DNA from: an uncultured Polaribacter sp. | Lineage (GTDB): Bacteria > Bacteroidota > Bacteroidia > Flavobacteriales > Flavobacteriaceae | Assembly: GCF_947497695.1 (NCBI RefSeq) | Contig: NZ_CANMHM010000003.1 | Location: 62,001-126,000 of the forward strand | Reading direction: 5' to 3' | DNA: 64,000 nt | Notes under the pieces: model-generated | What the model was told of the DNA's origin: nothing | What the model saw: the letters and a program-made list of their open reading frames with translations, nothing else | Databases searched by the model: none | Translations under genes and position numbers: made by a program | Shown here: piece by piece, positions 44,661-54,042 of the stretch | Layout: each line of letters begins with the position of its first letter | How positions within the stretch are numbered: the stretch's first letter is position 1

Positions 44661-45985
44661 TAGAAAAAATATTAAATTTTAAACTTTTATTTATAATACT
44701 CCATATTTTTTTAGGATTTATTGTAACGTTTTTACCAGTTTCTAAAATTTATACACTACTTATTATTTTTATTGGAATTTTAACCATTTTTAAAACTAAA
44801 AATAAGGGAGAAGAAGCCTTGTATTTTATAAGTTATTTAAGTGGGGCTGAGGTTTTTATTAGAATGATTAGTGGTACAATACTTTATGAAACAGGTAAGT
44901 ATGGTGTTATTTTATTTGTTTTATTAGGTATAATTCTTGGACCAATAAAACAAAAAGCAACTGTGTCTTTTGTTTTTTATATTTTACTTTTATTAATTGG
45001 CATTGTTTTTACGCAAGTTCCTGCAGGAGAATCTATTAGAAAGGCGATTGCCTTTAACCTAAGTGGACCTGTAACATTGGGTATTTTTGCAATATACTGT
45101 TATAAAAGAATTGTAACTATAGAGCAGTTAAAAGCAGCTCTTTTCATGGGGTTATTTCCTTTATTTGCTATGATAAGTTATATTTATTTTAGAACCCCAA
45201 ATTTAGAAGAACTAGTCTTTAATACTCAATCTAACTTTAGTACTTCTGGAGGCTTTGGTCCTAATCAAGTTTCTATAATGATTGGCTTTGGTGCTTTTAT
45301 TCTAGTACTATTTTTGTTTTTAAGAGTTAAAACTTCTTTGTATATATTTTTAGACGCATTATTTTTAGCATATTTTATATACAGAGGTTTACTAACTTTT
45401 TCTAGAGGAGGAATGCTAACAGCTGCTATTGCATTTTTAAGCTTTAGTTTTTTTATGTTTAGATATCAACAAATTACAATTGTAAAAATTTCTAAATATG
45501 TTTTTATTTCTTTAGTATTATTTTTTGGTATTTGGTTGTACACATCAAATATTACTGGAGGAATGTTAGCAAATAGATATGCAGGTAAAAATGCTTCAGG
45601 TGTTGTAAAAACAGATGTTACAGCAGGTAGAGGTAAAATTATCGATTCGCAGTTAGAAAACTTTAATAAATCCCCAATTTTTGGAATTGGAGTTGGGAAT
45701 GGTAAATATAGTAGAATTGAGAGTGGTAAAAATATTACGGCTGCTTCTCATAATGAAGTTACGAGATTAATTGAAGAACATGGTTTATTAGGGATTGTTG
45801 CGCTTTTAATTCTTTTATTAGTTCCACTTGAAAACATGTTTTTTAGTAATAATTATCAAAGAGCATTTTTAATGTCTTTTTATGTATTTTGGTTTTTAAC
45901 TATCAATCATTCTGCGATGAGAATTGCATTTCCTGCATTTGCTTATGGGTTAAGTTTAATAAAAATTATTCCTGATGAAACCTAA
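44657..45985 (+). CDS. O-antigen ligase/polymerase-family membrane protein (Wzy/WaaL-like)
   Basis: This 442-residue protein has about ten to eleven transmembrane helices and one large extracytoplasmic loop before the last helices. In it GIGVGNGKYSRIE and SHNEVTRLIEEHGLLG match the conserved Wzy_C/ligase region, including the periplasmic His. It either polymerises repeat units or joins the finished glycan to a lipid acceptor. Because the locus also has a Wzm/Wzt ABC exporter and no flippase (Wzx), a ligase-like role is the simpler reading. Confidence 0.85.
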   Translation: MIEKILNFKLLFIILHIFLGFIVTFLPVSKIYTLLIIFIGILTIFKTKNKGEEALYFISYLSGAEVFIRMISGTILYETGKYGVILFVLLGIILGPIKQKATVSFVFYILLLLIGIVFTQVPAGESIRKAIAFNLSGPVTLGIFAIYCYKRIVTIEQLKAALFMGLFPLFAMISYIYFRTPNLEELVFNTQSNFSTSGGFGPNQVSIMIGFGAFILVLFLFLRVKTSLYIFLDALFLAYFIYRGLLTFSRGGMLTAAIAFLSFSFFMFRYQQITIVKISKYVFISLVLFFGIWLYTSNITGGMLANRYAGKNASGVVKTDVTAGRGKIIDSQLENFNKSPIFGIGVGNGKYSRIESGKNITAASHNEVTRLIEEHGLLGIVALLILLLVPLENMFFSNNYQRAFLMSFYVFWFLTINHSAMRIAFPAFAYGLSLIKIIPDET

Positions 45986-46988
45986 AAAAATTTTATATAT
46001 AGGCAATAACCTAACAAAAAAAACAAAATACAATTCTACTATAATTGTTTTGTCAGCTTTATTAGTAAGTGAAGGGTATTCTGTTAAAATTGCTTCAGAT
46101 AAAACCAGTAAACTTTTAAGGCTTTTAGATATGTGTTACACATTATTTATAAATAGAAAAAAAGTAGATTATGTTTTAATAGATACTTTTAGTACTATTA
46201 ATTTCTATTATGCTTTAATTATCTCTCAATTATCTAGAGTTTTTAATTTAAAATATATCCCCATTCTTCATGGAGGTAATCTTCCAGAAAGGTTAAATAA
46301 GAATAAACATTATTGTGATTTAATTTTTAAAAATTCGTACAAAAATATTGCACCTTCTAATTATTTAAAATCTGCATTTGAAGAAAAAGGATATGCAACA
46401 GTATTTATTCCCAATGTTTTAGAGGTAGAAAAATATAATTTTAAAAAAAGACATCAATTAAAACCCAATTTACTTTGGGTAAGAGCTTTTAAAGAAATTT
46501 ATAATCCTACATTGGCAATTAAGGTACTTTATGAGCTTAAAAAACAATTTCCAAAAGCTAAATTATGTATGGTTGGTCCTTTTGTAGACAATTCTTATAA
46601 AGAAACTCTTAAATTAGTTAATAAATATGAATTAGTAAATTCTGTAGAATTTACAGACGTTTTACTCAAGGAAGATTGGCATAAAAAATCAGTAGATTAT
46701 GATGTTTTTATAAATACAACAAACTTTGATAATACACCTGTAAGTGTAATGGAAGCAATGGCTTTAGGATTACCTGTAGTGAGTACAAATGTTGGAGGAT
46801 TACCTTTTTTAATAAATAATAAGGTAGATGGTATTTTGGTTGAAAATAAAAATTCAACAAAAATGGTTGCAGAAATTTTAAATGTATTAAATGGAAATTA
46901 TCCTAGTATCTCAGAAAAAGCAAGAGAGAAGGTAGAAGGGTTTTCTTGGGAATTTGTGAAAAATAAATGGTTTAAATTATTAAAATGA
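45975..46988 (+). CDS. GT4-type glycosyltransferase
   Basis: This 337-residue GT-B enzyme starts KKILYIGNNLTKKTKYNSTI. IPILHGGNLPERL is in the first domain. The second domain begins NLLWVRAFKEIYNPTLAIKV and ends with the donor site NTTNFDNTPVSVMEAMALGL, which contains one Glu of the usual pair, followed by STNVGGLPFLI. It overlaps the upstream membrane-protein gene by 11 bp and the downstream CapK-like gene by 4 bp. Confidence 0.88.
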   Translation: MKPKKILYIGNNLTKKTKYNSTIIVLSALLVSEGYSVKIASDKTSKLLRLLDMCYTLFINRKKVDYVLIDTFSTINFYYALIISQLSRVFNLKYIPILHGGNLPERLNKNKHYCDLIFKNSYKNIAPSNYLKSAFEEKGYATVFIPNVLEVEKYNFKKRHQLKPNLLWVRAFKEIYNPTLAIKVLYELKKQFPKAKLCMVGPFVDNSYKETLKLVNKYELVNSVEFTDVLLKEDWHKKSVDYDVFINTTNFDNTPVSVMEAMALGLPVVSTNVGGLPFLINNKVDGILVENKNSTKMVAEILNVLNGNYPSISEKAREKVEGFSWEFVKNKWFKLLK

Positions 46989-48310
46989 TTTATAATATTT
47001 TATTAGAAAAATTAATTTTACCAATTGGTGACTTTTTTTTGAAGACTTCATATATAAAACGTCTAAAATATTGGAGAAGTATTGATAAGTTAAGCCTTAA
47101 AGAAATAAATTTAGAGCAACAAAATAACTTAAAAAGAGTATTAAATTTAGCCAAAGAAAAATCAATATTTTATCAGAATATTAATTTTAAAGGTACCGAT
47201 GTTTATAGTTGGTTAAAAGAGTTTCCTATCTTAACAAAAAAGATGTTAAATGAAAATATAGACTATCTTTTAACAGAAGAAAAAAAAAGTTTAATTAAAT
47301 TCTCTACTAGTGGTTCGTCTGGTTATAGGGCAGATATATACATGAATAAGGAAGATTTGTCTTCTTTTAGAGCAGGTAATACAAGATGGTGGGAGTGGGT
47401 AGGTTATAAAATAGGGTCAAATCTATTACAAACAGGTATGACCTTGGATAGAAAGTTTGTAAAATCAGTTAAAGATACTTTATTTAAGACAGTTTACATT
47501 AATGCTTTTTCTTTATCAGAGAAACAAATGTATAAAGTGCTTCATAAAGTTAAAAATAAAAACTTCTATTTACTGGGTTATGCTTCTTCATTAAATGTTC
47601 TTGCTGAATTTGCCTTAAAAGAAAATATTGAAGTTCAATTCTGTGGAATTATTAGTTTAGGAGACAAATTATTTAATCATTACAAAACAAATATAAAAAA
47701 AGCCTTTAAAGCTAAAGTAATTGAAACCTATGGAACCTCAGAAGGGTTTCTTATTGCATGTCAGTATGATTTAGAGTATTTGTATATTAATTCTGCCCAA
47801 GTATATTTAGAAATTCTAGATGAAAATAATCTTCCTGTTTTAGATGGTGAAATAGGGTATGTAGTAGTTACAAGGCTAGATAATTCTGCAATGCCGTTAA
47901 TTAGATATAAAATAGGTGATTTAGCAATTAAATTACCTAAAAAAGATTACCCTAAAAATAGAAAACTTAACTATCCGTTGTTAAAAAAAGTAATTGGTAG
48001 AGATACTGATATTATTCTTCTTCCAGATGATAGGAAATTAATAGTACATTCCTTTACAGGTATATTTGAATATTTTGAAGAAATAAAACAATTTAAAGTT
48101 ATTCAATATAATAAATTAGGAATTACAATTGAATTTATTAAATCAAACAAATATCAAACTAAAGTTTTAGACAAAATATTAATGAAACTTCAGCAAATTA
48201 TTTTAAATCCTAATTTTAAAATTGATTTTAAAGAAGTAAAAGAAATTAAGCCAACCAAATCAGGGAAACCACAAATTATAGAATCATTTTTAAAATTTAA
48301 TAATGAATAA
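46985..48310 (+). CDS. CapK/PaaK-type adenylate-forming enzyme
   Basis: This 441-residue protein is of the phenylacetate-CoA ligase-like family, often called CapK in capsule loci. The ATP-binding loop is FSTSGSSGYRADIYM (about residue 110). The adenylation motif is ETYGTSEGFLIACQ near 250, and MPLIRYKIGDLAI the later core motif. Such enzymes activate a carboxylic acid as AMP ester. In a polysaccharide locus the acid might be attached to a sugar amine or hydroxyl. The substrate is unknown, and no separate acyltransferase is evident apart from the hexapeptide protein upstream. Confidence 0.88.
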   Translation: MIYNILLEKLILPIGDFFLKTSYIKRLKYWRSIDKLSLKEINLEQQNNLKRVLNLAKEKSIFYQNINFKGTDVYSWLKEFPILTKKMLNENIDYLLTEEKKSLIKFSTSGSSGYRADIYMNKEDLSSFRAGNTRWWEWVGYKIGSNLLQTGMTLDRKFVKSVKDTLFKTVYINAFSLSEKQMYKVLHKVKNKNFYLLGYASSLNVLAEFALKENIEVQFCGIISLGDKLFNHYKTNIKKAFKAKVIETYGTSEGFLIACQYDLEYLYINSAQVYLEILDENNLPVLDGEIGYVVVTRLDNSAMPLIRYKIGDLAIKLPKKDYPKNRKLNYPLLKKVIGRDTDIILLPDDRKLIVHSFTGIFEYFEEIKQFKVIQYNKLGITIEFIKSNKYQTKVLDKILMKLQQIILNPNFKIDFKEVKEIKPTKSGKPQIIESFLKFNNE

Positions 48311-49046
48311 TCTTGTTTCTATTATTACTCCTAATTACAATTCTGAAAAATTTATTTCAGATACTATAAACAGTGTTTTAAACCAAACCTATCAAAATTG
48401 GGAAATGATTATTATTGATGATGTTTCTTCTGATAATAGTTTAAATATTATTACTGCTTACTGTAAACAAGATACTAGAATTAAACTGCATAAATTGTCT
48501 AAAAACTCAGGAGCTGCAATTGCTAGAAATAAAGCAATTTCTTTAGCTAATGGTAATTTTATAGCCTTTTTAGATAGTGATGATTTATGGTTGCCTCAAA
48601 AATTAAAACTTCAGTTAAATTTTATGCTGAATAATAATTATGCTTTAAGTTATACATCTTATGAAATTATTAATGAACAAGGAGTTTTAAAAGATAAAAT
48701 TATTTTATGTAAAGAAAAATTAGATTATAATAGAATGTTGTATTCTAATGAAATAGGATGTTTAACGGCTATGTATAATAAAGATCTTTTGGGTAAAGTT
48801 TTAATGCCTAATATTAGAAAAAGACAAGATTATGGTTTGTGGTTAAAGATTTTAAAATCAGAAAAATATGCTTATGGTTTACAACAAGTTTTAGCACTAT
48901 ATAGAGATAGAAGTGAATCAATATCTAATAATAAAGTAGAAATGCTTAAATGGAATTGGAATTTGTATAAAGATGTTGAAAAAATGTCTTATTTTCGAGC
49001 AACCTATTATACAATGTGTAATATCATTAACAAACTCCTAAAATGA
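48303..49046 (+). CDS. GT2-type glycosyltransferase
   Basis: This compact 247-residue GT-A enzyme has SIITPNYNSEKFISDTINSV, NQTYQNWEMIIIDDVSSDNS and NSGAAIARNKAI. The metal site FLDSDDLWLPQKL is near residue 92, and KRQDYGLWLKIL is the likely catalytic region. It overlaps its neighbours by 8 and 4 bp. Small GT2 enzymes like this often add the second sugar after the initiating transferase, and the gene for that transferase comes next, but that order is inference. Confidence 0.9.
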   Translation: MNNLVSIITPNYNSEKFISDTINSVLNQTYQNWEMIIIDDVSSDNSLNIITAYCKQDTRIKLHKLSKNSGAAIARNKAISLANGNFIAFLDSDDLWLPQKLKLQLNFMLNNNYALSYTSYEIINEQGVLKDKIILCKEKLDYNRMLYSNEIGCLTAMYNKDLLGKVLMPNIRKRQDYGLWLKILKSEKYAYGLQQVLALYRDRSESISNNKVEMLKWNWNLYKDVEKMSYFRATYYTMCNIINKLLK

Positions 49047-50422
49047 TTTCAAAATCATCCTATAATATTTCTGAAAGGAAAATACTATTGATTATAGTTG
49101 ATGTTGCAATAATTATTGCAAGTCTTTTTTTGTGTTCTAAATTTTTAAATTTTAATTATTTATTCTTTTCAAGTCCATCAATTTTAAGATGGACTCTTTT
49201 AGTTGTTTTTTACTATTTAATTTTTGGAGAAATTTTTCTATTATACAATTTAAAAATATCAAACAATAAATATACTATAGTTAGAAGCGTAATTTTAACC
49301 GCTTTTTTCACTACATTTTTTTACATTTTTACACCTTTTATTTCACCAGAATTACCTTCAAATAGATTCCAAATTTTTTACCTTTTTTTAATACTTTTTT
49401 TGCCAGTTTTAGCTTGGAGGTTTTTGTATTTGTGGTTAATTTTTTCTCCAAAATTTTTTAAAAATATCCTTATAATAGGCAAATCAGATATTATTAAAAG
49501 TTTAATAATAAAAATAAATAAAGATAATCAGCATAACTTACAAGCCTATTTATCAGATAAAAAAGTAGATGAAATAGAAGGGTTTTATGATGTTTCTAAA
49601 GTAGATATTTTCTCTTTAATTAATCTTGATAATACAACAGAAGTTATTATTTCTACAAAAGACTTACCATCAGAAGTAGTAGAAAAATTGAATAAAGAGT
49701 TGGTTGAATTATTTGAGCAAGGTGTTCATATTATTAGTTTTGAAACATTTTATGAAGATGTAAATTTACGAGTACCCAAAGAGTATTCTAAAAATAGTTT
49801 TTATAAACATCTAAGTTTTAGTAGAAATAATAACAATCGTTTTTATCTTTTTAGCTCTAGAGTTTTAGATATTATTTTTTCAATTATTGGTCTTGCCTTT
49901 CTAGCTCTTATAATTCCTTTTTTATTGATTGGAAATCTTTTGGGTAATAGAGGGTCATTGTTCTACAGCCAAAAAAGAGTAGGTAAAAATGGAACCAACT
50001 TTAGTATTTACAAATTAAGATCGATGGTGCAAAATGCTGAATCTGGAGTTGCAGTTTGGGCAGTTAAAAATGATGTTAGAATTACTGCTTTTGGAAAATT
50101 TTTAAGGAATACCAGGTTGGATGAATTTCCACAGTTTTACAATATTTTAAAAGGAGATATGAGTATTATTGGTCCAAGACCAGAAAGACCAAAATTTGTA
50201 AATGATTTAGAAAAAGTGATTCCTTTTTATTCTATTAGAAATGCGATAAGACCTGGTTTAACAGGTTGGGCTCAAGTAAACTACCCTTATGCAAACACCA
50301 TAGAAGAGCAAGAAACGAAGTTGCGATATGATTTGTATTATATTAAAGAAAGAAGTGCTTTTTTAGACTTTAAAATCCTTATCAAAACAATTACGACTGT
50401 TTTATTTTTTAGAGGTCAGTAA
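49043..50422 (+). CDS. Initiating undecaprenyl-phosphate glycosyl-1-phosphate transferase
   Basis: This 459-residue membrane enzyme of the WbaP/WcaJ type puts the first sugar-phosphate on undecaprenyl phosphate. About four N-terminal transmembrane helices (10 to 120) and a Rossmann-like region precede a further membrane helix (about 275 to 300) and the catalytic domain. Its motifs are SQKRVGKNGTNFSIYKLRSM, TRLDEFPQFYNILKGDMSII, GPRPERPKFV and RPGLTGWAQVNYPYA. All catalytic motifs are intact. It closes the operon, and its end overlaps the convergent DUF4105 gene by 21 bp. Confidence 0.93.
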   Translation: MISKSSYNISERKILLIIVDVAIIIASLFLCSKFLNFNYLFFSSPSILRWTLLVVFYYLIFGEIFLLYNLKISNNKYTIVRSVILTAFFTTFFYIFTPFISPELPSNRFQIFYLFLILFLPVLAWRFLYLWLIFSPKFFKNILIIGKSDIIKSLIIKINKDNQHNLQAYLSDKKVDEIEGFYDVSKVDIFSLINLDNTTEVIISTKDLPSEVVEKLNKELVELFEQGVHIISFETFYEDVNLRVPKEYSKNSFYKHLSFSRNNNNRFYLFSSRVLDIIFSIIGLAFLALIIPFLLIGNLLGNRGSLFYSQKRVGKNGTNFSIYKLRSMVQNAESGVAVWAVKNDVRITAFGKFLRNTRLDEFPQFYNILKGDMSIIGPRPERPKFVNDLEKVIPFYSIRNAIRPGLTGWAQVNYPYANTIEEQETKLRYDLYYIKERSAFLDFKILIKTITTVLFFRGQ

Positions 50423-51583
50423 TCTATTTGCTAAATAGAAATACCTGATTAAAAGTAATATTAATAAAGGAATTATTATAACTGGAAAAACCTGAAAATT
50501 AATAATCCATAATATTGGTATCATCATTAAAAAAATCATTAGTAGCCACATATATTTTTGGACCCATTTACTTGGACTTTTTTTGAGTAACAAAAAGGCA
50601 ACAATTACATTTAAAGGAAAAGCCCATAAAATATTAAAGTTATTTGGTGCTGTAGAATGACTTGAGAAAAACCAAAGAAAAAAGAGAATACTACCTATTA
50701 ATCCTGTGATAAAAAATAGTATAAAATCTAATGATTTTGTTCTCTTGTTATTTTTAAAATCTTTATAAGTAACAAATACTCCCCAAAATGCAAGAATACT
50801 AAAAATTAATAAAGGATTAAATATAGAAATAGCAGTTTTTTTTTCTTCGAAATTTAAAAGATTAACTTCTTTTATTACTAACTTTTCAGGTTGATTTTTA
50901 ATGAAAATAGATGCATTTTTAAAAAAACTATACAAATAATCTGGTAAATACATATATTCTTCAAAAGATGCTATTTGATCTAATTTTGTACCAGCAATTA
51001 AGTTTAAACCAAAGGTTCCCCAAGAATTCCAATGAATTTCATTATTGGTTAATTGTCTAAATGATAGTTCTTTTTTTGGATTATTATCGTTAAAAATAAT
51101 TTTATTCCCTAAAATGTTCTTTGTAATATCTCTTAATATGGTGGCACAATTATCAAAATAAGGGTCGTAATTATAATTTCTATTTTTTGGTAAAGCGTTG
51201 TTTTCTAAAAAATTATAATAGGCTTGTTTTTCTTTTTGTGTTAAATTTAAAATCTGCTGTTTTAACCAACGTTGATCTCTTTTATAGCTTGCAAAAAAAT
51301 ATTTAAAATCATAGCGAGCTAAACTATAGATCATATTTCCTTTTGCAAAATTTGTATAAAAATTTGGCTGGTTAAAATCAAACATTCCATAGTTGTAAAT
51401 TAAATCAAAATTTAAAATAGAATCTTTAATTCTAATGGCAGAATGCCCAAAGGCTTCATATAGTTGCTCTCCTGGTCCAGCAGTTACAATACTTACTTCT
51501 GCAAATTCAGAAAGTTGTTTTTGAGCTTTAAAATGAGTGTAAACAGAGAGTAGAAGTAGTAATGAAAAGTATTTTTTTTGCAT
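50402..51583 (-). CDS. DUF4105 (Lnb-like) membrane protein
   Basis: This 393-residue protein has a signal peptide (LLLLSVYTHFKA), an extracytoplasmic DUF4105 domain (about 20 to 235) and about four C-terminal transmembrane helices. Conserved points are AFGHSAIRI with its His, YNYGMFDFNQPNFYTNFAKG and YDPYFDNCATILRDI with its Cys, matching a papain/NlpC-like Cys-His pair. The domain is related to the N-terminal periplasmic domain of Lnb, a lipoprotein N-acylation enzyme of Gram-positives. Its role in Bacteroidota is not settled. It lies convergent to the polysaccharide operon and upstream of nothing obvious. Confidence 0.88.
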   Translation of the reverse strand: MQKKYFSLLLLLSVYTHFKAQKQLSEFAEVSIVTAGPGEQLYEAFGHSAIRIKDSILNFDLIYNYGMFDFNQPNFYTNFAKGNMIYSLARYDFKYFFASYKRDQRWLKQQILNLTQKEKQAYYNFLENNALPKNRNYNYDPYFDNCATILRDITKNILGNKIIFNDNNPKKELSFRQLTNNEIHWNSWGTFGLNLIAGTKLDQIASFEEYMYLPDYLYSFFKNASIFIKNQPEKLVIKEVNLLNFEEKKTAISIFNPLLIFSILAFWGVFVTYKDFKNNKRTKSLDFILFFITGLIGSILFFLWFFSSHSTAPNNFNILWAFPLNVIVAFLLLKKSPSKWVQKYMWLLMIFLMMIPILWIINFQVFPVIIIPLLILLLIRYFYLANRLLTSKK

Positions 51584-51588
51584 AGAAG

Positions 51589-52659
51589 TTAGTTTCTAAA
51601 AAAACTATAATCAAAAGTTATCGAAAAAATATTAGAATACAAAGCATTACCAACACTACCAATATTGGTTAATGCGTAATCTATTTTAATACCATTGTAT
51701 TTAAAACCAACACCAAAATTTGGCTGTAATGAGAGCGAATTTGTGTTGTTAGGTTCACTTATGTATTGAAAATTACCAACTCCAGTTCTTAAATATACCA
51801 ATTCATCAAAATCTAACTGAAACCCTATTGCAGGATCTATACTTAGAGCATCTGTAGAAAAAATATCATTGGTTTTTCCAAAACGCATATTTGCATTTAC
51901 TTCTGATAGTAAGTTAAAAAAACGACCTATTCTAAATTTTTTAGCAACCCCTAATTGTAGTTTAGGCTTGGTAATTTCTGTGGTTTCTGGTAATTCTTGG
52001 TTTTGACCAGGAATTGCATTTTTAATTTTATCAAACTCCTCTTCATTAATTGCCCAACTATTAAAAGTAGTTGTAATATCTCTTGCCATTAATCCAAATT
52101 TCCAAGAATTACGTTCAAATTGTATTCCTGCATCAAATCCAAATCCCCAAGAAGATGCAAAATCGCCAATAACTCTTCTTACAATTTTTGCATTTATACC
52201 CAATTGAACATCCTTAAAAATTAAATCTCTTGCATACGCAAAATTAAAGGCATAATCTACCGATGAAAACAAGCTGATGTTGTTAAAATCTATATTTCCA
52301 TTACTGTCAATTAACTCAGTTGTATTTAAAATATCATCCACACCAAAACGAATTACAGAAATACCTATGGCACTCATATCATCAATAGGCATTGCAAAAC
52401 TTGCGTGGTTGTAATTAGCGATACCTGCAAAGTAAGTTGCGTGCATTAATGAACCTTGATTATCTTCAATACCAACTAAACCTGCAGGATTCCAGTAAAT
52501 TGAGTTTACATCGTTTGTTGTAGCAACTATACTTTTACTCATACCCAAACCTGCTGCATCTACACCTATACTTAAAAATTCATTCGAATAATTTCTAAAT
52601 GCTTGTGCAGATAAAAATAAGGGTGTACAAATTAAAAAAAATAATATTTTTTGTTTCAA
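51589..52659 (-). CDS. PorV/PorQ-family outer-membrane beta-barrel protein
   Basis: This 356-residue protein has a signal peptide (QKILFFLICTPLFLSAQA) and a beta-barrel related to FadL-type porins. The segment VDAAGLGMSKSIVATTNDVN then SIYWNPAGLVGIE is the PorV/PorQ signature. PorV shuttles cargo proteins to the type IX secretion attachment complex, and PorQ and other paralogues are less understood. This copy has no other secretion gene beside it, so it is a family member rather than a confirmed PorV. It shares a direction and a 5-bp gap with the DUF4105 gene. Confidence 0.85.
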   Translation of the reverse strand: MKQKILFFLICTPLFLSAQAFRNYSNEFLSIGVDAAGLGMSKSIVATTNDVNSIYWNPAGLVGIEDNQGSLMHATYFAGIANYNHASFAMPIDDMSAIGISVIRFGVDDILNTTELIDSNGNIDFNNISLFSSVDYAFNFAYARDLIFKDVQLGINAKIVRRVIGDFASSWGFGFDAGIQFERNSWKFGLMARDITTTFNSWAINEEEFDKIKNAIPGQNQELPETTEITKPKLQLGVAKKFRIGRFFNLLSEVNANMRFGKTNDIFSTDALSIDPAIGFQLDFDELVYLRTGVGNFQYISEPNNTNSLSLQPNFGVGFKYNGIKIDYALTNIGSVGNALYSNIFSITFDYSFFRN

Positions 52660-52729
52660 AGGGTATCAATTATATAGAACAAATATCTAAAAACATACTA
52701 AAATAACAGTAGTTTTTTAAAGTTATTGT

Positions 52730-53713
52730 TTATTGTAAGTTAATTTGAATATTTTCTCTAATAAATCGTTCAATTCTTTTTTCTAACCAAGTATTTTCCT
52801 TTGGTTTAAAAGATGTCATAAACCCAACATGACCACCATAATTGGGACCTTCAAAAAAGAAATCATCAGAACTATGAGCTTCTTCAAAAGGAAAACATTC
52901 TTTAGATAGAAATGTATCATCTTTAGCATTAATGAGTAAAGTAGGCTTTTTAATTTTTGATAAATAGGGTTTAGAACTTGCTTTTGCCCAATAATCTTCT
53001 GGACTTTCAAAGCCAAAAACAGGTACAGTATATAAATGTTCTAGGTGTTTAAATTTTGTAGCTTTAAATAACTTGTCTTTATCTAAATTATAGCTTGGAA
53101 ATTTATGAGCTTTTTCTAGCAGTTTGTTCTTCATCGTTTTAAAAAAAACTTCTAAGTATAACTTATTTTTTAATTTTTCCAATTCTTTTTCTGCGGAAGC
53201 AATATCAATAGGTACAGAAACAGCAACTGCTCCTTTAATTTTGTTTGATATAGCCTCAGATTTTTCGCCTAAATATTTTAGGGTTAAATTACCACCTAAA
53301 CTAAAGCCAACAATAATAATATTTTCATAAGCGTAATTTTTTAAAAGATATTTTACTACAAAATCAACGTCTTCTGTTTTTCCACTATGGTAAGTTCCTA
53401 TCAATAAATTATCATCACCAGAACATCCTCTTAAATTAAAACAAACAGTATCTAAACCTTTTTTATTTAGGTGTTTAGAGGTTGATACCATGTACCTAGA
53501 ATTAGAACTTCCTTCTAAACCATGAATTAAAAGTACCAAGCTTTTAGAACCAACCAAAGAAAAATCTAAATCTATAAAATCAGCATCCCAAGTTGTAATT
53601 CTTTTACGCAAGTAACTACAAATATCTTTCATAAAAAGCGGTCTGTACATCGTGTTAAAATGACTGTTTTTAAAAGGTAAAGTAGGAGTGTAGTCTGATG
53701 TAAATACTGGCAT
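52730..53713 (-). CDS. YheT-like alpha/beta-hydrolase
   Basis: This 327-residue hydrolase of the YheT/ABHD1-3 group begins with the typical TLPFKNSHFNTMYRPLF. It has the oxyanion region LLIHGLEGSSNSRYM, the nucleophile elbow IIVGFSLGGNLTLKYLG (Ser), the acid in INAKDDTFLS and the catalytic His in NYGGHVGFM. No signal peptide is visible, so it is likely cytoplasmic. Substrates of this family are uncertain; lipid or ester hydrolysis is presumed. Confidence 0.88.
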   Translation of the reverse strand: MPVFTSDYTPTLPFKNSHFNTMYRPLFMKDICSYLRKRITTWDADFIDLDFSLVGSKSLVLLIHGLEGSSNSRYMVSTSKHLNKKGLDTVCFNLRGCSGDDNLLIGTYHSGKTEDVDFVVKYLLKNYAYENIIIVGFSLGGNLTLKYLGEKSEAISNKIKGAVAVSVPIDIASAEKELEKLKNKLYLEVFFKTMKNKLLEKAHKFPSYNLDKDKLFKATKFKHLEHLYTVPVFGFESPEDYWAKASSKPYLSKIKKPTLLINAKDDTFLSKECFPFEEAHSSDDFFFEGPNYGGHVGFMTSFKPKENTWLEKRIERFIRENIQINLQ

Positions 53714-53840
53714 TTATAATTATTAAAAAGTTGATATGTTATAAAGTTTAAAATTTTAGTGCTTTTATTTTTTCTGATACTAATTAAATTATTTAGGTCG
53801 TAAAAATAGTGTTTTAAAAAATCGCAATTAAACTAACGTA

Positions 53841-53905
53841 TTGTCAGTCTGAGCTTGTCGTAGACTTTTTTGTGAATCTTTAAAGATACTTTAACAAGCT
53901 CAGAA
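53841..53905. repeat. Degenerate palindromic intergenic repeat; the rest of 53714-54042 has no gene
   Basis: TCTGAGCTTGT at 53848-53858 is the exact reverse complement of ACAAGCTCAGA at 53894-53904, and between them ATCTTTAAAGAT (53876-53887) is itself a perfect palindrome. GTCTGAGCTTGTCG-type units resemble the dispersed palindromes found between genes in flavobacterial genomes. The remainder of the 329-bp gap between the hydrolase and pssA is AT-rich, with no further structure I can support. Confidence 0.6.
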
Positions 53906-54042
53906 ACACATTTGTATTTTTAATTGTAATTCGACTTAAAAAGTAAAATTGGTGCTATTTATCAAAAATAGGTTAAAAATTAAACAATTTAGAAAACTAC
54001 CCAAAAATGATTTCCTATTTTAGCTTTCTAATCAAACTAAAA

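Noticed and set aside
54007..54042. Twelve-residue N-terminal extension of pssA
   Set aside because: The downstream ATG gives the standard MNFKKHIPNLITLGN start.
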